Below are positions 1 through 11,276 of a stretch of 64,000 bases of DNA, one piece after another; position 1 is the stretch's first letter, and each line of letters opens with the position of its first letter. Where the stretch lies: positions 37,510,918-37,574,917 of the forward strand of contig CP136062.1 of assembly GCA_032622095.1 (NCBI GenBank), read 5' to 3'. The notes under the pieces are model-generated. The model ran no database searches, was not told the origin of the DNA, and saw only the letters and a list, made by a program, of their open reading frames with translations. The position numbers and the translations under genes were made by a program. Source of the stretch: Siphonodentalium dalli. Taxonomy: Eukaryota > Mollusca > Scaphopoda > Gadilida > Siphonodentaliidae.

Positions 1-1
1 C

Positions 2-2227
2 AAGACACTCCGTGATCCCCCTGAAGTGATAGAAGCATGGGCAGCATATTACGAAATTCTTTACTCACCTCTTCAAAGTGAAACCTTTGACAAATCCCAC
101 TTTGAAAACGTTAATGCTATAGTATCCCGGGACCACAATGATTTATCAGGTAATCTTGATTCACTTTTATGCTACGATGTTAAGTCTGATGAACTTGAAA
201 ATGTACTCAGATCAGTAAGCAAAGGGAAAGCCCCAGGTCATGACTCCATATCATATGAGCACAGTTTATATGGCGGTGAGTATATATTACATACTATCGC
301 CCACATGTTCACCAAAATGTTGGAATTCAATCACATACCATCACAGGCGAAAATCGGAGTCATGGTGCCACTGTACAAAGGGGGCAGCAAACCAAAGACG
401 AAATTTGATAACTACAGAGCTATAACCTTGCTTCCTATCCTCTATAAGATTCTCGAAAAAATCATATTTCATCGTCTGGAATCTCATGCCCCACATCTTA
501 TCCAAGTTAACTCCCTACAGCATGGATTTCAGAAAGGGGTAAGCAGCATGCACTCTTCCTACATAATCAGTGAATGCATATCATATACCAAAGAGCTACA
601 CAGCCCCCTTTATGCTTGTTTTCTCGACGCACGTAAAGCGTTTGATACAGTGTGGTTAAACGGATTGTTGTTCAAATTACTCCAGAGAGGTTTCTGCGGT
701 AAAATATGGCACATTATCAAAACTCTCCTTTGTGGTCTACAATGCGCTGTCCGCTTTAATAATTTAACTTCCAAACTAATCCCCATAAACCAAGGAACAA
801 GACAAGGAACCATATTAGCCCCTCTTTTATACATGCTGTTCATTGATGACCTTTTGGCTGACCTATTTTCAAATCCTCATGGCTTGCGATTGAATTCCAT
901 AAACTGTGTAGCACCAACACAAGCTGACGACATGACGCTTTTGTCTCTGACAGCAACCGGTGTACAACAGTTGTGCAACGTATGTGGAGAGTATAGCCGG
1001 AAATGGCGATTTTGTTATAACAAATGTAAGGTGGTCGTGTTCAATGAAACAAATTCTAATGCTAGAAATCGCACGATAAATACGTGGATCCTCAACGACA
1101 AACCGATATCCGAATCTGACAAAATTACACACCTTGGCATACCTTTACATCGCGAGTCACATGCTAGCAAGCTCTCCAGTCACATATGTGAGAAAATTAG
1201 ATCAGTCTATCTCATGTTAAGTAACGCCGGTATGTATGCTGGTGGGATTACCCCACTCAGCTGCCTTACAATATATTCTTCGGTTGTTGTACCCAAAAGT
1301 CTTTATGGGACAGAACTTATGTGTGGGCTCAGTGAGACAAATTTGACATCTCTGGAACGAGCACATAGGTTCTGCCTCAAACGCATCCAAGGATTGCCCA
1401 CAAGATCCCGAACTGATGTAGTCCAATCTCTCCTTGGAACAGGTTCCTTGTCGTCGATTGTTGATAAACGAAAACTATGTTTTTTGGGGAACCTCTGTAG
1501 AATGACGCAAGGAAAATCGTCGCAAGAAATCTTCTCCTCGCGATTGGCCGACCACCTTTCGCAAACGTCAACTGATGAATCTTCTTTTATCAACGATGTT
1601 ATATCCATACTAAAACGGTATAATTTATATTCATATCTTCACAACTACGCCACACATGGTAATTTCCCATCCAAAGGTGAATGGAAAACAATCACCACAC
1701 AACATATTAACGATATACAAAATCGTGAATGTGAAGAGCGCATGAGAAGCTCTGAATCACTAACAACGTTCGCACAAAATCATAATATAATGTCAAAATC
1801 TATTCTTTGGAGATCTTGTAGATCACATTCACAGGAAAAACATAAATTCTTGCTTGCTGCGAAGCTTCTGGCCCTGCATACACGTACCTCCCCAGAATGC
1901 GGACATTGCAAACTGTGTGGCAAAGTTTATGTTGATATTGTGGAGCATGCCTTACTGGATTGCTCTTCGACTTCAGAGTCTAGAATCCAAATGTGGTTTT
2001 CATTAATTGATATTTTCGGCATACCATGTTTTTTATTCATTGATGCTCTCACACAGAAGGACCAAGTGATGGTATTTCTTTCTATCCTGTCTGACGATAT
2101 CAGGAGACAAATACTCAACCTGAACGAATTTTCGCTCTTTGTGGTGAGGAATTCATACGGAATGTGGTCCCAGTATACAAAGGAGATCAATCTCGTCGTA
2201 GATAGCAATCTGCTTGTCAATCCTTAA
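2..2227 (+). CDS. Reverse transcriptase of a LINE ORF2 (5' truncated by window)
   Basis: The frame is open from base 2 to TAA at 2225-2227, about 741 residues, with no internal stop. Reverse transcriptase blocks appear in order (counting from the valine codon at 26): GKAPGHDSIS near 67-76, FDNYRAITLLP near 127-137, DARKAFDTVW near 201-210, RQGTILAPLLY near 259-269, and the catalytic aspartates in QADD near 299-302, where most LINEs have YADD or FADD. A Cys/His cluster near the C terminus (CGHCKLCG, then EHALLDC) resembles the zinc-like tail of LINE ORF2 proteins. The protein would copy the element RNA by target-primed reverse transcription in the nucleus. The intact frame suggests a fairly recent copy. 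The clade is not assigned. Confidence 0.85.
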   Translation, partial: KTLRDPPEVIEAWAAYYEILYSPLQSETFDKSHFENVNAIVSRDHNDLSGNLDSLLCYDVKSDELENVLRSVSKGKAPGHDSISYEHSLYGGEYILHTIAHMFTKMLEFNHIPSQAKIGVMVPLYKGGSKPKTKFDNYRAITLLPILYKILEKIIFHRLESHAPHLIQVNSLQHGFQKGVSSMHSSYIISECISYTKELHSPLYACFLDARKAFDTVWLNGLLFKLLQRGFCGKIWHIIKTLLCGLQCAVRFNNLTSKLIPINQGTRQGTILAPLLYMLFIDDLLADLFSNPHGLRLNSINCVAPTQADDMTLLSLTATGVQQLCNVCGEYSRKWRFCYNKCKVVVFNETNSNARNRTINTWILNDKPISESDKITHLGIPLHRESHASKLSSHICEKIRSVYLMLSNAGMYAGGITPLSCLTIYSSVVVPKSLYGTELMCGLSETNLTSLERAHRFCLKRIQGLPTRSRTDVVQSLLGTGSLSSIVDKRKLCFLGNLCRMTQGKSSQEIFSSRLADHLSQTSTDESSFINDVISILKRYNLYSYLHNYATHGNFPSKGEWKTITTQHINDIQNRECEERMRSSESLTTFAQNHNIMSKSILWRSCRSHSQEKHKFLLAAKLLALHTRTSPECGHCKLCGKVYVDIVEHALLDCSSTSESRIQMWFSLIDIFGIPCFLFIDALTQKDQVMVFLSILSDDIRRQILNLNEFSLFVVRNSYGMWSQYTKEINLVVDSNLLVNP

Positions 2228-2780
2228 CTGGACTCCCTTTACATGTGCCCTTTTATTATCCATATAGTTGTAACGCTAATTTGCTTGGCACATTCTGTAA
2301 ATAACAACCTTCAAGCATATAATTATATATTTGTTGACAATCAATTTGCGAGACACTCTACAACCACAATTTTTGCATTACCTGTTCAACTTCTTAGTGA
2401 TACATTAGCTGATGTGCAAATAAAGTGGCCCCACACCTTGGGGGACCTTCGTTTGTCACATCGGGTAAGTACTTCGCTCCAAAGTTGGATCATTGATATC
2501 GTCTCCAGATAGACTCAGGCATATTCGTGTCAATACCAACTGAAATTAAACACAAGCTAGGAAAACTTGTGATTAAATGAAAGTTTGCATCCGAGTGTGA
2601 ATACTCGTATGTACGGCCTTATACATGCAGTGAATTATTATATGATCGTATGCGTGCATGTTTGCTTTTGTGTGCTTGCCCTGTCCACATTTATATATGT
2701 GTATATATGTGTATGTGTATTGTATGTGTATGTGTGTATGTATATGTATGTGTGTGTGTATGTATGTATGTATGTATATG

Positions 2781-2813
<33 letters not shown>

Positions 2814-3245
2814 GTATGTATGTGTATATATGTATATATATATGTGTATATGGCTATATATATATATATATATGTATATATATGTATGTATATGTATGTG
2901 TATGTGTATGTATGTGTGTGTGTATATATATATGTATGTATATGTGTGTGTGGGTGCGCGTGTGTGTCTATGACTGCGTACATGTCTGTACACCCGTCCG
3001 CTCGTCAGTGTATGTATGTATATCTGTTCGCCTGCATGTGTCCGCATTCCTGCCAATCGGCATAGCTGTCTGCGTATATGTACATTGTATGTCTGTCGCT
3101 CTGACTTTGATTTCTGTCTGAATTTGTATTCATTTGTATATGTCTTCTTCACCTGTTCATCCCACTTGTGTAAATATTTGTATTATGATGTTTAATGTTT
3201 GATAAGCTCTTCGTGTAACGGAGGAAAATAAAGGATATATATTTT
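2228..3245 (+). other. LINE 3' untranslated region
   Basis: Non-coding tail of the first LINE. A short open frame at 2243-2512 has no recognisable domain and is probably chance. The TG/TA microsatellite fills its centre, and the last 60 bases carry AATAAA. Confidence 0.5.
2690..2965. repeat. TG/TA/TATG microsatellite
   Basis: About 275 bp of alternating TG, TA and TATG units. It is open in several frames on both strands, which produces spurious ORFs. Alternating purine-pyrimidine DNA of this kind can adopt Z-form or cruciform structure. Confidence 0.95.
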
Positions 3246-3578
3246 TAGGGTTCGAGGGACCAATTATGTGACGGAATGTAGAAGTTGAATACAGAACACA
3301 ATACGTAATCTCAATACATGTTTACTCTTCGGAAGCACATGTAGTTATAACACACACAATAGCACACACAAGGTTCACACTGTCCCGGTCAGTTAATTAA
3401 TACTGCTCACACTGCGCGTGTAGGCTAGTAGTCGCATATGATTATTAGAGATTCTAGACTGTACATAGGGTGATTGTCCTAGATATCCCCGACAAGATGG
3501 CCGTGAATACTAGGTAAGCTAAAATGCTTGTACTTCTGAACAATATCCCCGATGTATTAACGACAAGGGATACCAGCA
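3246..3578. other. No gene recognised
   Basis: AT-rich sequence between the LINE end and the tandem arrays. I see no ORF, terminal repeat or RNA gene in it. Confidence 0.4.
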
Positions 3579-3720
3579 GACGACATGCCGACATTATCAA
3601 CTAGAGATCATCGACCCGACCCGCGACGTCACGCGACACCAACGAATCAGACGACAGGCCGACATACTCAACTAGAGATCATCGACCCAACCCGTGACGT
3701 CACCCGAGACCAACCAATCA
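3579..3720. repeat. 71-bp tandem repeat, two copies
   Basis: Two adjacent 71-bp units (3579-3649 and 3650-3720) with a few substitutions. Both begin GACGACA, as does the adjoining 56-bp array, so the arrays look related. Each unit contains a GACGTCAC palindrome core. Confidence 0.9.
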
Positions 3721-4800
3721 GACGACAGACGCAAGGAGACGAACACAATCTATGAAGACACGAGATGACAATGATTCACGCAGACGACAGGAAGACGAAC
3801 TCAATCTATGAAGACACGAGATGACAATGATTCACGCAGGCGACAGGAAGATGAACTCAACATATGAAGACACGAGAGGACAATGATTCACGCAGACGAC
3901 AGGAAGACGAACTCAATCTATGAAGACACGAGATGACAATGATTCACGCAGGCGACAGGAAGACGAACTCAACATATGAAGACACGAGAGGACAATGATT
4001 CACGCAGATGACAGGAAGATGAACTCAACATATGAAGACACGAGAGGACAATGATTCACGCTGACGACAGGAAGACGAACTCAATCTATGAAGACACGAG
4101 AGGACAATGATTCACGCAGACGACAGGAAGTCGAACTCAATCTATGAAGACACGAGAGGACGATGATTCACGCAGACGACAGGAAGACGAACTCAATATA
4201 TGAAGACACGAGATGACAATGATTCACCCAGGCGACAGGAAGACGAACTCAACATATGAAGACACGAGAGGACAATGATTCACGCAGACGACAGGAAGAC
4301 GAACTAAATCTATGAAGACACTAGAGGACAACGATTCACGCAGCCGACAGGAAGACGAACTCAATCTATGAAGACACGAGAGGACAACGATTCACGCAGA
4401 CGACAGGAAGACGAACTCAATCTATGAAGACACGAGAGGACAATGATTCACCCAGGCGACAGGAAGACGAACTCAACATATGAAGACACGAGAGGACAAT
4501 GATTCACGCAGACGACAGGAAGACGAACTCAATCTATGAAGACACGAGAGGACAACGATTCACGCAGCCGACAGGAAGACGAACTCAATCTATGAAGACA
4601 CGAGAGGACAACGATTCACGCAGACGACAGGAAGACGAACTCAATCTATGAAGACACGAGAGGACAATGATTCACGCCGACGACAGGAAGACGAACTCAA
4701 CATATGAAGACACGAGAGGACAACGATACACGCAGACGACAGGAAGACGAACCCAACACATGAAATCACGAGAGGAAATCGATTCACGCAGGAAGACGAA
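3721..4800. repeat. 56-bp minisatellite, about 19 copies
   Basis: Units run GACGACAGGAAGACGAACTC, then an AATCTATGAAGACACGAG core, then GACAATGATTCACGCA. The spacing is 56 bp (for example 3783 to 3839). Variants at a few positions (ATCTATG or ACATATG; GAGATG or GAGAGG) are arranged non-randomly, consistent with multi-unit duplications. The first unit carries a 6-bp insertion and the last two are degenerate. Confidence 0.95.
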
Positions 4801-5639
4801 CCCAGAATAGGAGACGCCATGTCAACTATACCAGAAACCTATTATTGAACTGTATAAATAAATGATCAAATCTTTCTAATGTCTGAATGTTATATGTCCC
4901 CCGTCTTGGTACAGACTAATTACGAGTTTACTACCAAGACATCTGATCAGCTACACACAGTGCTTTATTCCACCGTCACACGACACAAACCAGTTCGCTA
5001 ACTCATTCTTTGTTCGGACCAAATGCGACTGGGATCAGTTGGGGGAATCAGCAATAATTTATTGATAAGAGCGAACCTGTAGATTACTTCAAGGGCGTGC
5101 TAGAGGAATTCATCTAGACATCTCTCTACATTTATGCCAGAATTGTATTCAGCAGCGAAACTATACGGATACAGATAGAACTGACTTAGAGCCACTATAG
5201 GGACAAATTGTCAAGTTTTTCGGGGTTATCGGAGTCCTTGGCTGTTTGTTTTTAATTGGCGAAATACCCAATTAATTGTTTTAAGACATTTATCAGGCGT
5301 TTGGTCATAATTTGGCCTTTTAAAGACTTGATTATTTATTTTAGCCCATTGTCCCAAGACAGATACACAAGAAAAGTTTTGGTGGCGTATAATATTTCAC
5401 TTTATATGCGAATCATTCTGTTGAAACATGAAGATCATTCCACCAATAATCCTGTGTATAACGGTATTTCTCTGGTATGTTGTGAAGTACTCCGTGGCCC
5501 CATATGTGTTGATAGCCTGGTGATGGTTTCGGGACTCTAGAGAGAAATCAAGACAAGACACAAGCAGCATATTACTATACAGATCAAGATTGAAGAGGCC
5601 ACGGTAAATTTGCTGTAGCGGTGAGGTTTGGGCAAGACA
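4801..5639. other. No gene recognised
   Basis: An open frame of 94 codons (5256-5540) lacks any recognisable motif or splice context. Otherwise this is AT-rich intergenic sequence. Confidence 0.4.
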
Positions 5640-6160
5640 TTTATTAGATCATGCCATGAATCCCTACTCTGGCTAACGCCCATAGAGATCATATTCCCCC
5701 AGTACAAAGCCTTGATTTTTTTAAAAGTTTTGACAGGGAACTATAAAGTTGAAAACAAAACAATGGGAATATATTTCTGAGTTATTATCTGTTCCTTGAC
5801 AAATGTACATTGTACTTCACTGCAGGTGAAGGTCCAAACTCAAAATTTCGCGATTTAAGTGAATTTGTGAGCGATTTTGCTTTTCGTTGCTTTTCGTTGA
5901 TTTTATCCTGGGTAATTAATTCAATGTTTTTTTGTGATATCGGCTCACAAAAGTCACAGAAAAGCATGCAATTTCGAGTTGGGACCTTCATCTACAGTGA
6001 AGTACATTATCAAGAACAGATAATAACTAAGAAATATATTCCCCGTGTTAATTTTTCGACTTGATAAGCCTTCAAAAGTTCCAAGAGTTTTTACTGGTGG
6101 AATATGATCTATATGGGCGCCAGTCATATTAGAGATTCATGGCATGGTTTAGATATTTAT
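5640..6160. mobile_element. Foldback element with ~190-bp inverted arms
   Basis: The left arm (about 5640-5835) is the reverse complement of the right arm (about 5970-6160). Matching blocks include ATGCCATGAATC with GATTCATGGCAT and AGATCATATTCC with GGAATATGATCT, with moderate divergence. The internal loop is about 130 bp and has no coding capacity. It is probably an old long-TIR MITE. No target duplication is resolvable. Confidence 0.8.
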
Positions 6161-7065
6161 CCACGATACCCAAAACTTATTAAATACCCCGACCCACGTT
6201 AGAGTATCTATGTTTTGTTTTGGCCTGGGTCTATTAACACTGTCTATGCTGAATGGATGTTCCGATTCTGTTATACAAACAAGCCTTTAAATAGTGTGTC
6301 TGTCATTTGCAGAATGAGGTCCCCCGTTTATATAATTTTTGTGTGATTAACCAATATAATTGCGCTGTGTTATGTATACAAAAGCACAAATTCTGTAACA
6401 CGAGCAGGCTCTTGTTTACGAACACCACCGTACGTCTTGACGACAATATACTATTTACGCGCTGATTATGTTTGGCATATAAACAAAACTATATATATTT
6501 TAATATTCTTTCTGTTGATGGTGATTTGAACAAATATGAATATTTCTGCAACGAACGCCGCCAGTGTCTTTAAGCGAGTGCATGGATAAGAAAGATGGAG
6601 GAGTGATAGAAGGGAGAAGATAATGATATACGTAGGAAAGATAATGAAGTAGGTAGAAACGAAGGGTGATAAATGGTGTATACAATAATGCCTCAGTCAT
6701 AATCGAAATTTTACATTATGGTTTCAAATCATGGTGTAATGTCAAATATAGAAACGGAATTAGATGCCAAATACGTATCGGCACCCAGGAGAGATGATTC
6801 ATGAAGCTAAGTATATATTAGGATCAATATTATACTGGTAGTGCGTATCAATAATCTAAATACAATATTAGTAAGTACAATCAGTATTAAGTCCATTAAT
6901 ATGCCAAGATCAACAGTTACTCAATGGGCAGACAGTCGGATGTGCCCGAACACAAGGTGCAGAAACTCGACTTACATAAGTCATGCACCTTATTCAAAAT
7001 TGGTATATAAACATGCGAACTATATGTTTCGATAAGCACCAATATTTCGATAGAATAAAGTTACA
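6161..7065. other. No gene recognised
   Basis: AT-rich sequence with only short ORFs. The one identifiable piece is a family K fragment at 6280-6325. Confidence 0.4.
6280..6325. repeat. Fragment of hairpin family K
   Basis: The sequence from AAGCCTTTAAATAG through TGTCTGTCATTTGCAGAATG to AGGTCCCC matches one end of the full palindrome at 51803-52058 with few differences, and then stops. It is a solo end of the same repeat. Confidence 0.75.
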
Positions 7066-7163
7066 AATGTTCATGTTTGAAAATCAAATGATAACAAACA
7101 CAACACACAATTAAACTAGCATTCTCTACTATCAGAAGATACTCAGACCTATAGTAAACTTTC
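7066..7163. repeat. Unexpanded relative of the 24-bp minisatellite locus
   Basis: Both flanks of the 15388-16722 minisatellite are found here side by side: AAATGTTCATGTTTGAAAA, AAATGATAACAAA, and then AGAAGATACTCAGAC. Only one degenerate unit lies between them. It appears to be a copy of the same interspersed repeat that never expanded. Confidence 0.6.
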
Positions 7164-7502
7164 TTTTTGGAGAAACAAAGTATAAAGTGCATTGCAAGAA
7201 CCAGACGTTTAATCAAACACAGATGCAGTGTATAACATAACATAACATAACATTTATTAGCATAAAACACCATGTAAGGCAGTATGCACACAATAACAAT
7301 ATTAAATAAATACAACAAGTAATATACACAAGTGATGTAGTTATTTCATTGAATATATAATTAGTTATTTAGTATTTCCTATACAATATAATATATATAA
7401 GTGCACTTAATACTTTAAAATGAAAACTACCTTATATACATTTATATACATGTATAGGATGCAACCATACAGTTTGGTTGAATAATACTCTACACATAGT
7501 TG

Positions 7503-8040
7503 CTACTGCTGGGATCTTCGATCAAAACATTTTCTAATCAAGCTGCATATTTTATAACAAGAATCTGGTTTTTCATTTTTGAGAATCAAATTGAATTGCC
7601 GAGTTTCTGACATAGCGCTAAATCCATTATATTGCACTTTCATTACTTCATATAGTTCATTTCTCAAATCAGCATATAACGGACATTTCATTATAAAATG
7701 AAATTCATCTTCAACTAGTTTCTGTTTGATCGGACAATGTAAACATATTCGATCTTCAATGGATTTCTTCTTCGGTTTGAAATGTCGACCCTTTTCAATG
7801 GATAAATTGTGGTTACTAATCCTTAACCTTGTAAAACGCATTCTATCTTCCACACATTTTGTTCCAATAAGATATTTCTCCATAGAATAATTATCTTTAA
7901 AAAGCCTGTAAGTTCGTAATTTATTCTCACCACTTTTCTTGTTGTCATCGAAGATCGATTTGATAAATTCGGCGACGTGTTCGTTTCGTAATCTTTGCTT
8001 AAGTTTACCGACAATTACATTAATTTGTTGTTTGATAAAT
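7503..8040 (-). pseudogene. LINE ORF2, C-terminal region after second frameshift
   Basis: The minus-strand frame, read without requiring a Met, continues the ORF2 protein from about 8040 to a stop at 7503. It carries the motif CLHC, then EFHFIMKCPLY, a Cys-Cys-His-Cys arrangement like that at the end of many LINE ORF2 proteins. The break from the upstream frame lies in ATAGATTTATC near 8035-8048. Shifting one base joins the two frames smoothly. Confidence 0.75.
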
Positions 8041-10345
8041 CTATGCCGGGATCTAAATCGAGGCCATATGCCTCTAATATTCTAAATATTGACGTTGACA
8101 TACTTTTCCGCGCTCTTTGTTCACAAATAGCATTGTATAAAAGGTCATTTCGAGTATGTGAGGTCAACTTAAGTGCATAACTAGCCATTCTGCATATGAC
8201 ATCAATATAACAAGGATACCTACCAAGTTCAGCGCATACAGCGTGATTAGTTGCACCATCACCAACACCTAAAATTCTCTTACAAAACTTGGTATGAAGT
8301 AATTCAGACGGCATTTTGTATCGGCTACTCGGCGTTATTTCAGAACCCCAAATTTCACAGCCATATAAAGCGATAGGTTTGATAAGCTTATCGTATAACT
8401 TGGATACAATATCTAATGGCGGAATAGCTGTTGCGTTGAAGCCATTAGTAAGCGAATAAAATGTTTTCCTGCCTTTAGATGATAACTCATTTTGAGCACT
8501 TGAAAATTTGCCGTTAGAAGAAAATTTAATTCCTAAATATGGAAACTCATTAACTACATCAACAATTTCATTTCCTATCGAGAATCTAGGAGATCCTGCT
8601 TGACAATTAGATCCTAATATCATGCATTTTGTTTTTTCAACGTTAATGCTTAACCCATTATTGAGCGTATATGAGCCTAAGTTATTTAGACAAGACTGAA
8701 GTCCAGTTTGAGTGCTTGAGATTAAAACAAGATCATCGGCAAATAATAAATGATTGAGCTTTGAGTCTCCCACATTAACTGGATCACAGGTCTTCTTAAA
8801 AACATAATTGATATCATCTATAAAAAATTTGAATAAATTGGGCGATATAATGCAGCCATGACGAACACCAACATGCGACAAACGCGATGGCCCAATCCCT
8901 TTGTTCGTTTTTGCGCTATAAAAACTTGAATCATACATTGATTGAATTATGTCATAAATCCTACCTGAAATGCCTATAGATTTAAGTTTTAGCATGAGTA
9001 AATCTCTGTTAACTGAGTCAAAAGCCTTTCTAAAATCAACAAATGATATATATAAAGGTTTTTTAGAAATCCTGTATTTATCTATGATTGTTTTAAGAAT
9101 AAAACCGCTGTCGGTTGTGCTCTTCCCTTTACAAAATCCAAATTGGTTGTCGCTTATAATATTGTTCACTTCCAGATATTTATTCATTCTTTGATTAATA
9201 ACTTTATTAAATAACTTACCAATGGTAGAACCGACCGCAATAGCCCTATAGTTATTATGGTCGTTACGGTCACCTTTCTTGTATATTAAACTAAGAACAG
9301 ATTTACTCCAACTATCTGGATAATGCCCGGATGATAATATCTGATTGAACAGTTTTTTAATTTCAAACACAATGTGCGGACCAATTGTTTTCAGAAGCCC
9401 GTTACTGATATTGTCCGGTCCTTCGTCTTTACCAAGTTTAAGTTCACTGATTGCCGCCAAAATTTCGGTAGAAGTAATATTTGTGTTATCTATTTGAGTA
9501 TCAACATTAATCTGTTTCAACATAATATTTCTCTTGACTGGTGGTATATTATTTGTAGAATATAATTCAGTGAAGAAGTCAACTGCTCTATCAGGATCCA
9601 AATCATGTGAATGATTAGGTTTGATGCGCATTTTCCCGATAATATCCCAATATGTTTTTGGATCATTAGATTCCATATTTTCCAGTTTATTGTATAAATC
9701 TTGATAAAATGTTTTTCGTTTCAGTTTCAGTTCCCGTTTATAGGCTTTTTTAGTGACGAAAAACTTAACTCTAAGAGAGTTATTGAATGGATTTTGTCTC
9801 ATGTTATGAATCGTCTTACACCTTTCGTCAAACCACTTTCTTTTCCTTTTATTTTTTCTTCTACGATTTGGAATATGAGTACACGATACATAATTTATAT
9901 GATTAACCATTGACATAAAGTCATCCAATATCGCAAGGGTACCAACGCGATCGTTTTTGTAAGTCATTAATTTATATCGTCTGAGTTTATTCTGAAATTC
10001 CGGCTTCTGAATGTGATCCAGTGCTATTTCTTTGCTGTTCATAGTCCATTTCAATCTACATTTTGTCTGAATAAACGCATGTTTTGTTGTGCCCTGCGTT
10101 GTATAATAATTAAAATGAGCCGTTAGCTGACAATGATCTGAATGTTCGGTAGGTATTTTAACACAAAAATAATCGATATCGGACAAATACATTTCCGATA
10201 TTATAACATAATCAACGACACTAGCACCATTATATTGGTAACTAGTGAAATGGCCTAAGGCATCACCCAATGTACGCCCGTTAACAATTATCATGCTTGT
10301 ATTACTAAAGACGGCCAATAACTGGTTACCAAAAACTGTTAACAT
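8015..10345 (-). pseudogene. LINE ORF2, endonuclease end plus reverse transcriptase
   Basis: This is a 776-codon frame. Residues 1-80 are the end of an AP-like endonuclease (ASVVDYVI, then HSDHC with the catalytic His). Reverse transcriptase blocks follow: GPDNIS 309-314, NNYRAIAVGS near 364, FVDFRKAFDSV 435-445, RHGCIISPNLF 495-505, and the catalytic FADD 535-538. A basic stretch, RRRKNKRKRK near 161-170, precedes the polymerase. All catalytic residues visible here are intact, so the damage is confined to the two frameshifts at its ends. It is marked as a pseudogene because the domains are no longer in one frame. Confidence 0.88.
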
Positions 10346-10952
10346 TCGAATCCATACTAGTCCTTATTTTGCTTGTATCTAATATATAATCATCAGGTAC
10401 TGGTATATGGTGATTACTGCGATCATTTTCTCCAACAACATGATCCGGTTTAATTCCCGTCCGAGCATTAAAGTCACCTGCCATAATTATAAGATCACAT
10501 GTTTGATAATGTAGTAAATGATTCTGAATTTGCGAAAACACATTTGTCTTCATATCACTTCTTGTATCCCAATAACTGGAGTTGGCAGGGGGGATATAAT
10601 TGGCTATGAAAGCAATTTTGTTAGAAATATTAAACATATTTCCCTTGAATTCGACGGAAATGGTAAACTCACTTATTCTTTTAGAATTTACGAAAAATCT
10701 TGCGTATTGATTGCGATAATAAAATACAATTCCACCTCTATCACCGTCAAGTCTAGGGAAATGTATGCATTTATAACCCGGAATATGAATATCCGAACTT
10801 TCTTTATGCCATGTTTCTACCAAAGCTATAAAATCATACTTTATCAACTTTTCGAGGAAACTGTTGTCATCTAATTTAATTCCTTGAACATTCCACAATG
10901 TAAAGGTAGCTTTATTCGACGTAATTTCAGTTGAAATATTCCGCTCAGACAT
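10326..10952 (-). pseudogene. LINE ORF2, N-terminal AP-like endonuclease
   Basis: ORF2 starts at ATG 10950-10952 (minus). The endonuclease signatures are TLWNVQGI, ALVETW (catalytic Glu), a GGIVFYY strand and MAGDFNAR (GDFN motif). The frame ends at TGG-TAA just after a five-T run (bases 10331-10335 on the plus strand). With four T the reading would continue as SFGNQ into the next frame, so a one-base insertion in a homopolymer explains the break. The enzyme would nick the target DNA for priming. Confidence 0.85.
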
Positions 10953-11089
10953 AATATGAATAAAACTTGCACCACCGAAGTCAGAATGAAACCATGCAGG
11001 AAGGGCATATATTCAAATTGTACTATCTATAACTTTTCAATCACTCAAATGCAAGTACTTCCTGTACATGCAAAGAAAATAGATAATTA

Positions 11090-11240
11090 AGATGCACATA
11101 TATGCATACATACATACACATACATGTATATGTACATACATGTACAACATACATATATATATGTACACATATACATATACATACCCGTACATACACAGGG
11201 ACGTACTACATATATACTTATACATATACATACATGTGGT
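11090..11240. repeat. TACA/TATG microsatellite
   Basis: Imperfect CATACATA/TATACATA repeats between ORF2 and ORF1 of the CR1-like LINE. Open frames across it are artefacts of the repeat. Confidence 0.9.
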
Positions 11241-11276
11241 CTCATGATACTCATCATCAATTACGATTTGAAATAA

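Larger units (their letters stand above)
1..3245 (+). mobile_element. LINE non-LTR retrotransposon, 3' part
   Basis: The interval holds a reverse transcriptase ORF already open at the window edge, then about 1 kb of untranslated 3' sequence with a long TG/TA microsatellite and an AATAAA at 3227-3232. This is the layout of the 3' half of a non-LTR retrotransposon. The 5' part, including any endonuclease, lies outside the window. The exact 3' end is inferred from the polyadenylation signal; no target duplication could be tested because the 5' end is missing. Confidence 0.75.

Noticed and set aside
2573-3152. Several ORFs of 107-178 codons on both strands
   Set aside because: They are made of Tyr/Ile/Val/His/Thr runs from the TG/TA microsatellite; no domain.
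3620-3710. CRE-like GACGTCAC sites as promoter elements
   Set aside because: They are part of a tandem repeat with no gene start nearby.
3721-4800. CRISPR-like direct repeats
   Set aside because: Units are contiguous with no variable spacers, and the genome is eukaryotic.
5785-6064. ORFs of 68 and 84 codons on opposite strands
   Set aside because: They lie across the inverted arms and loop of the foldback element and have no recognisable domain.
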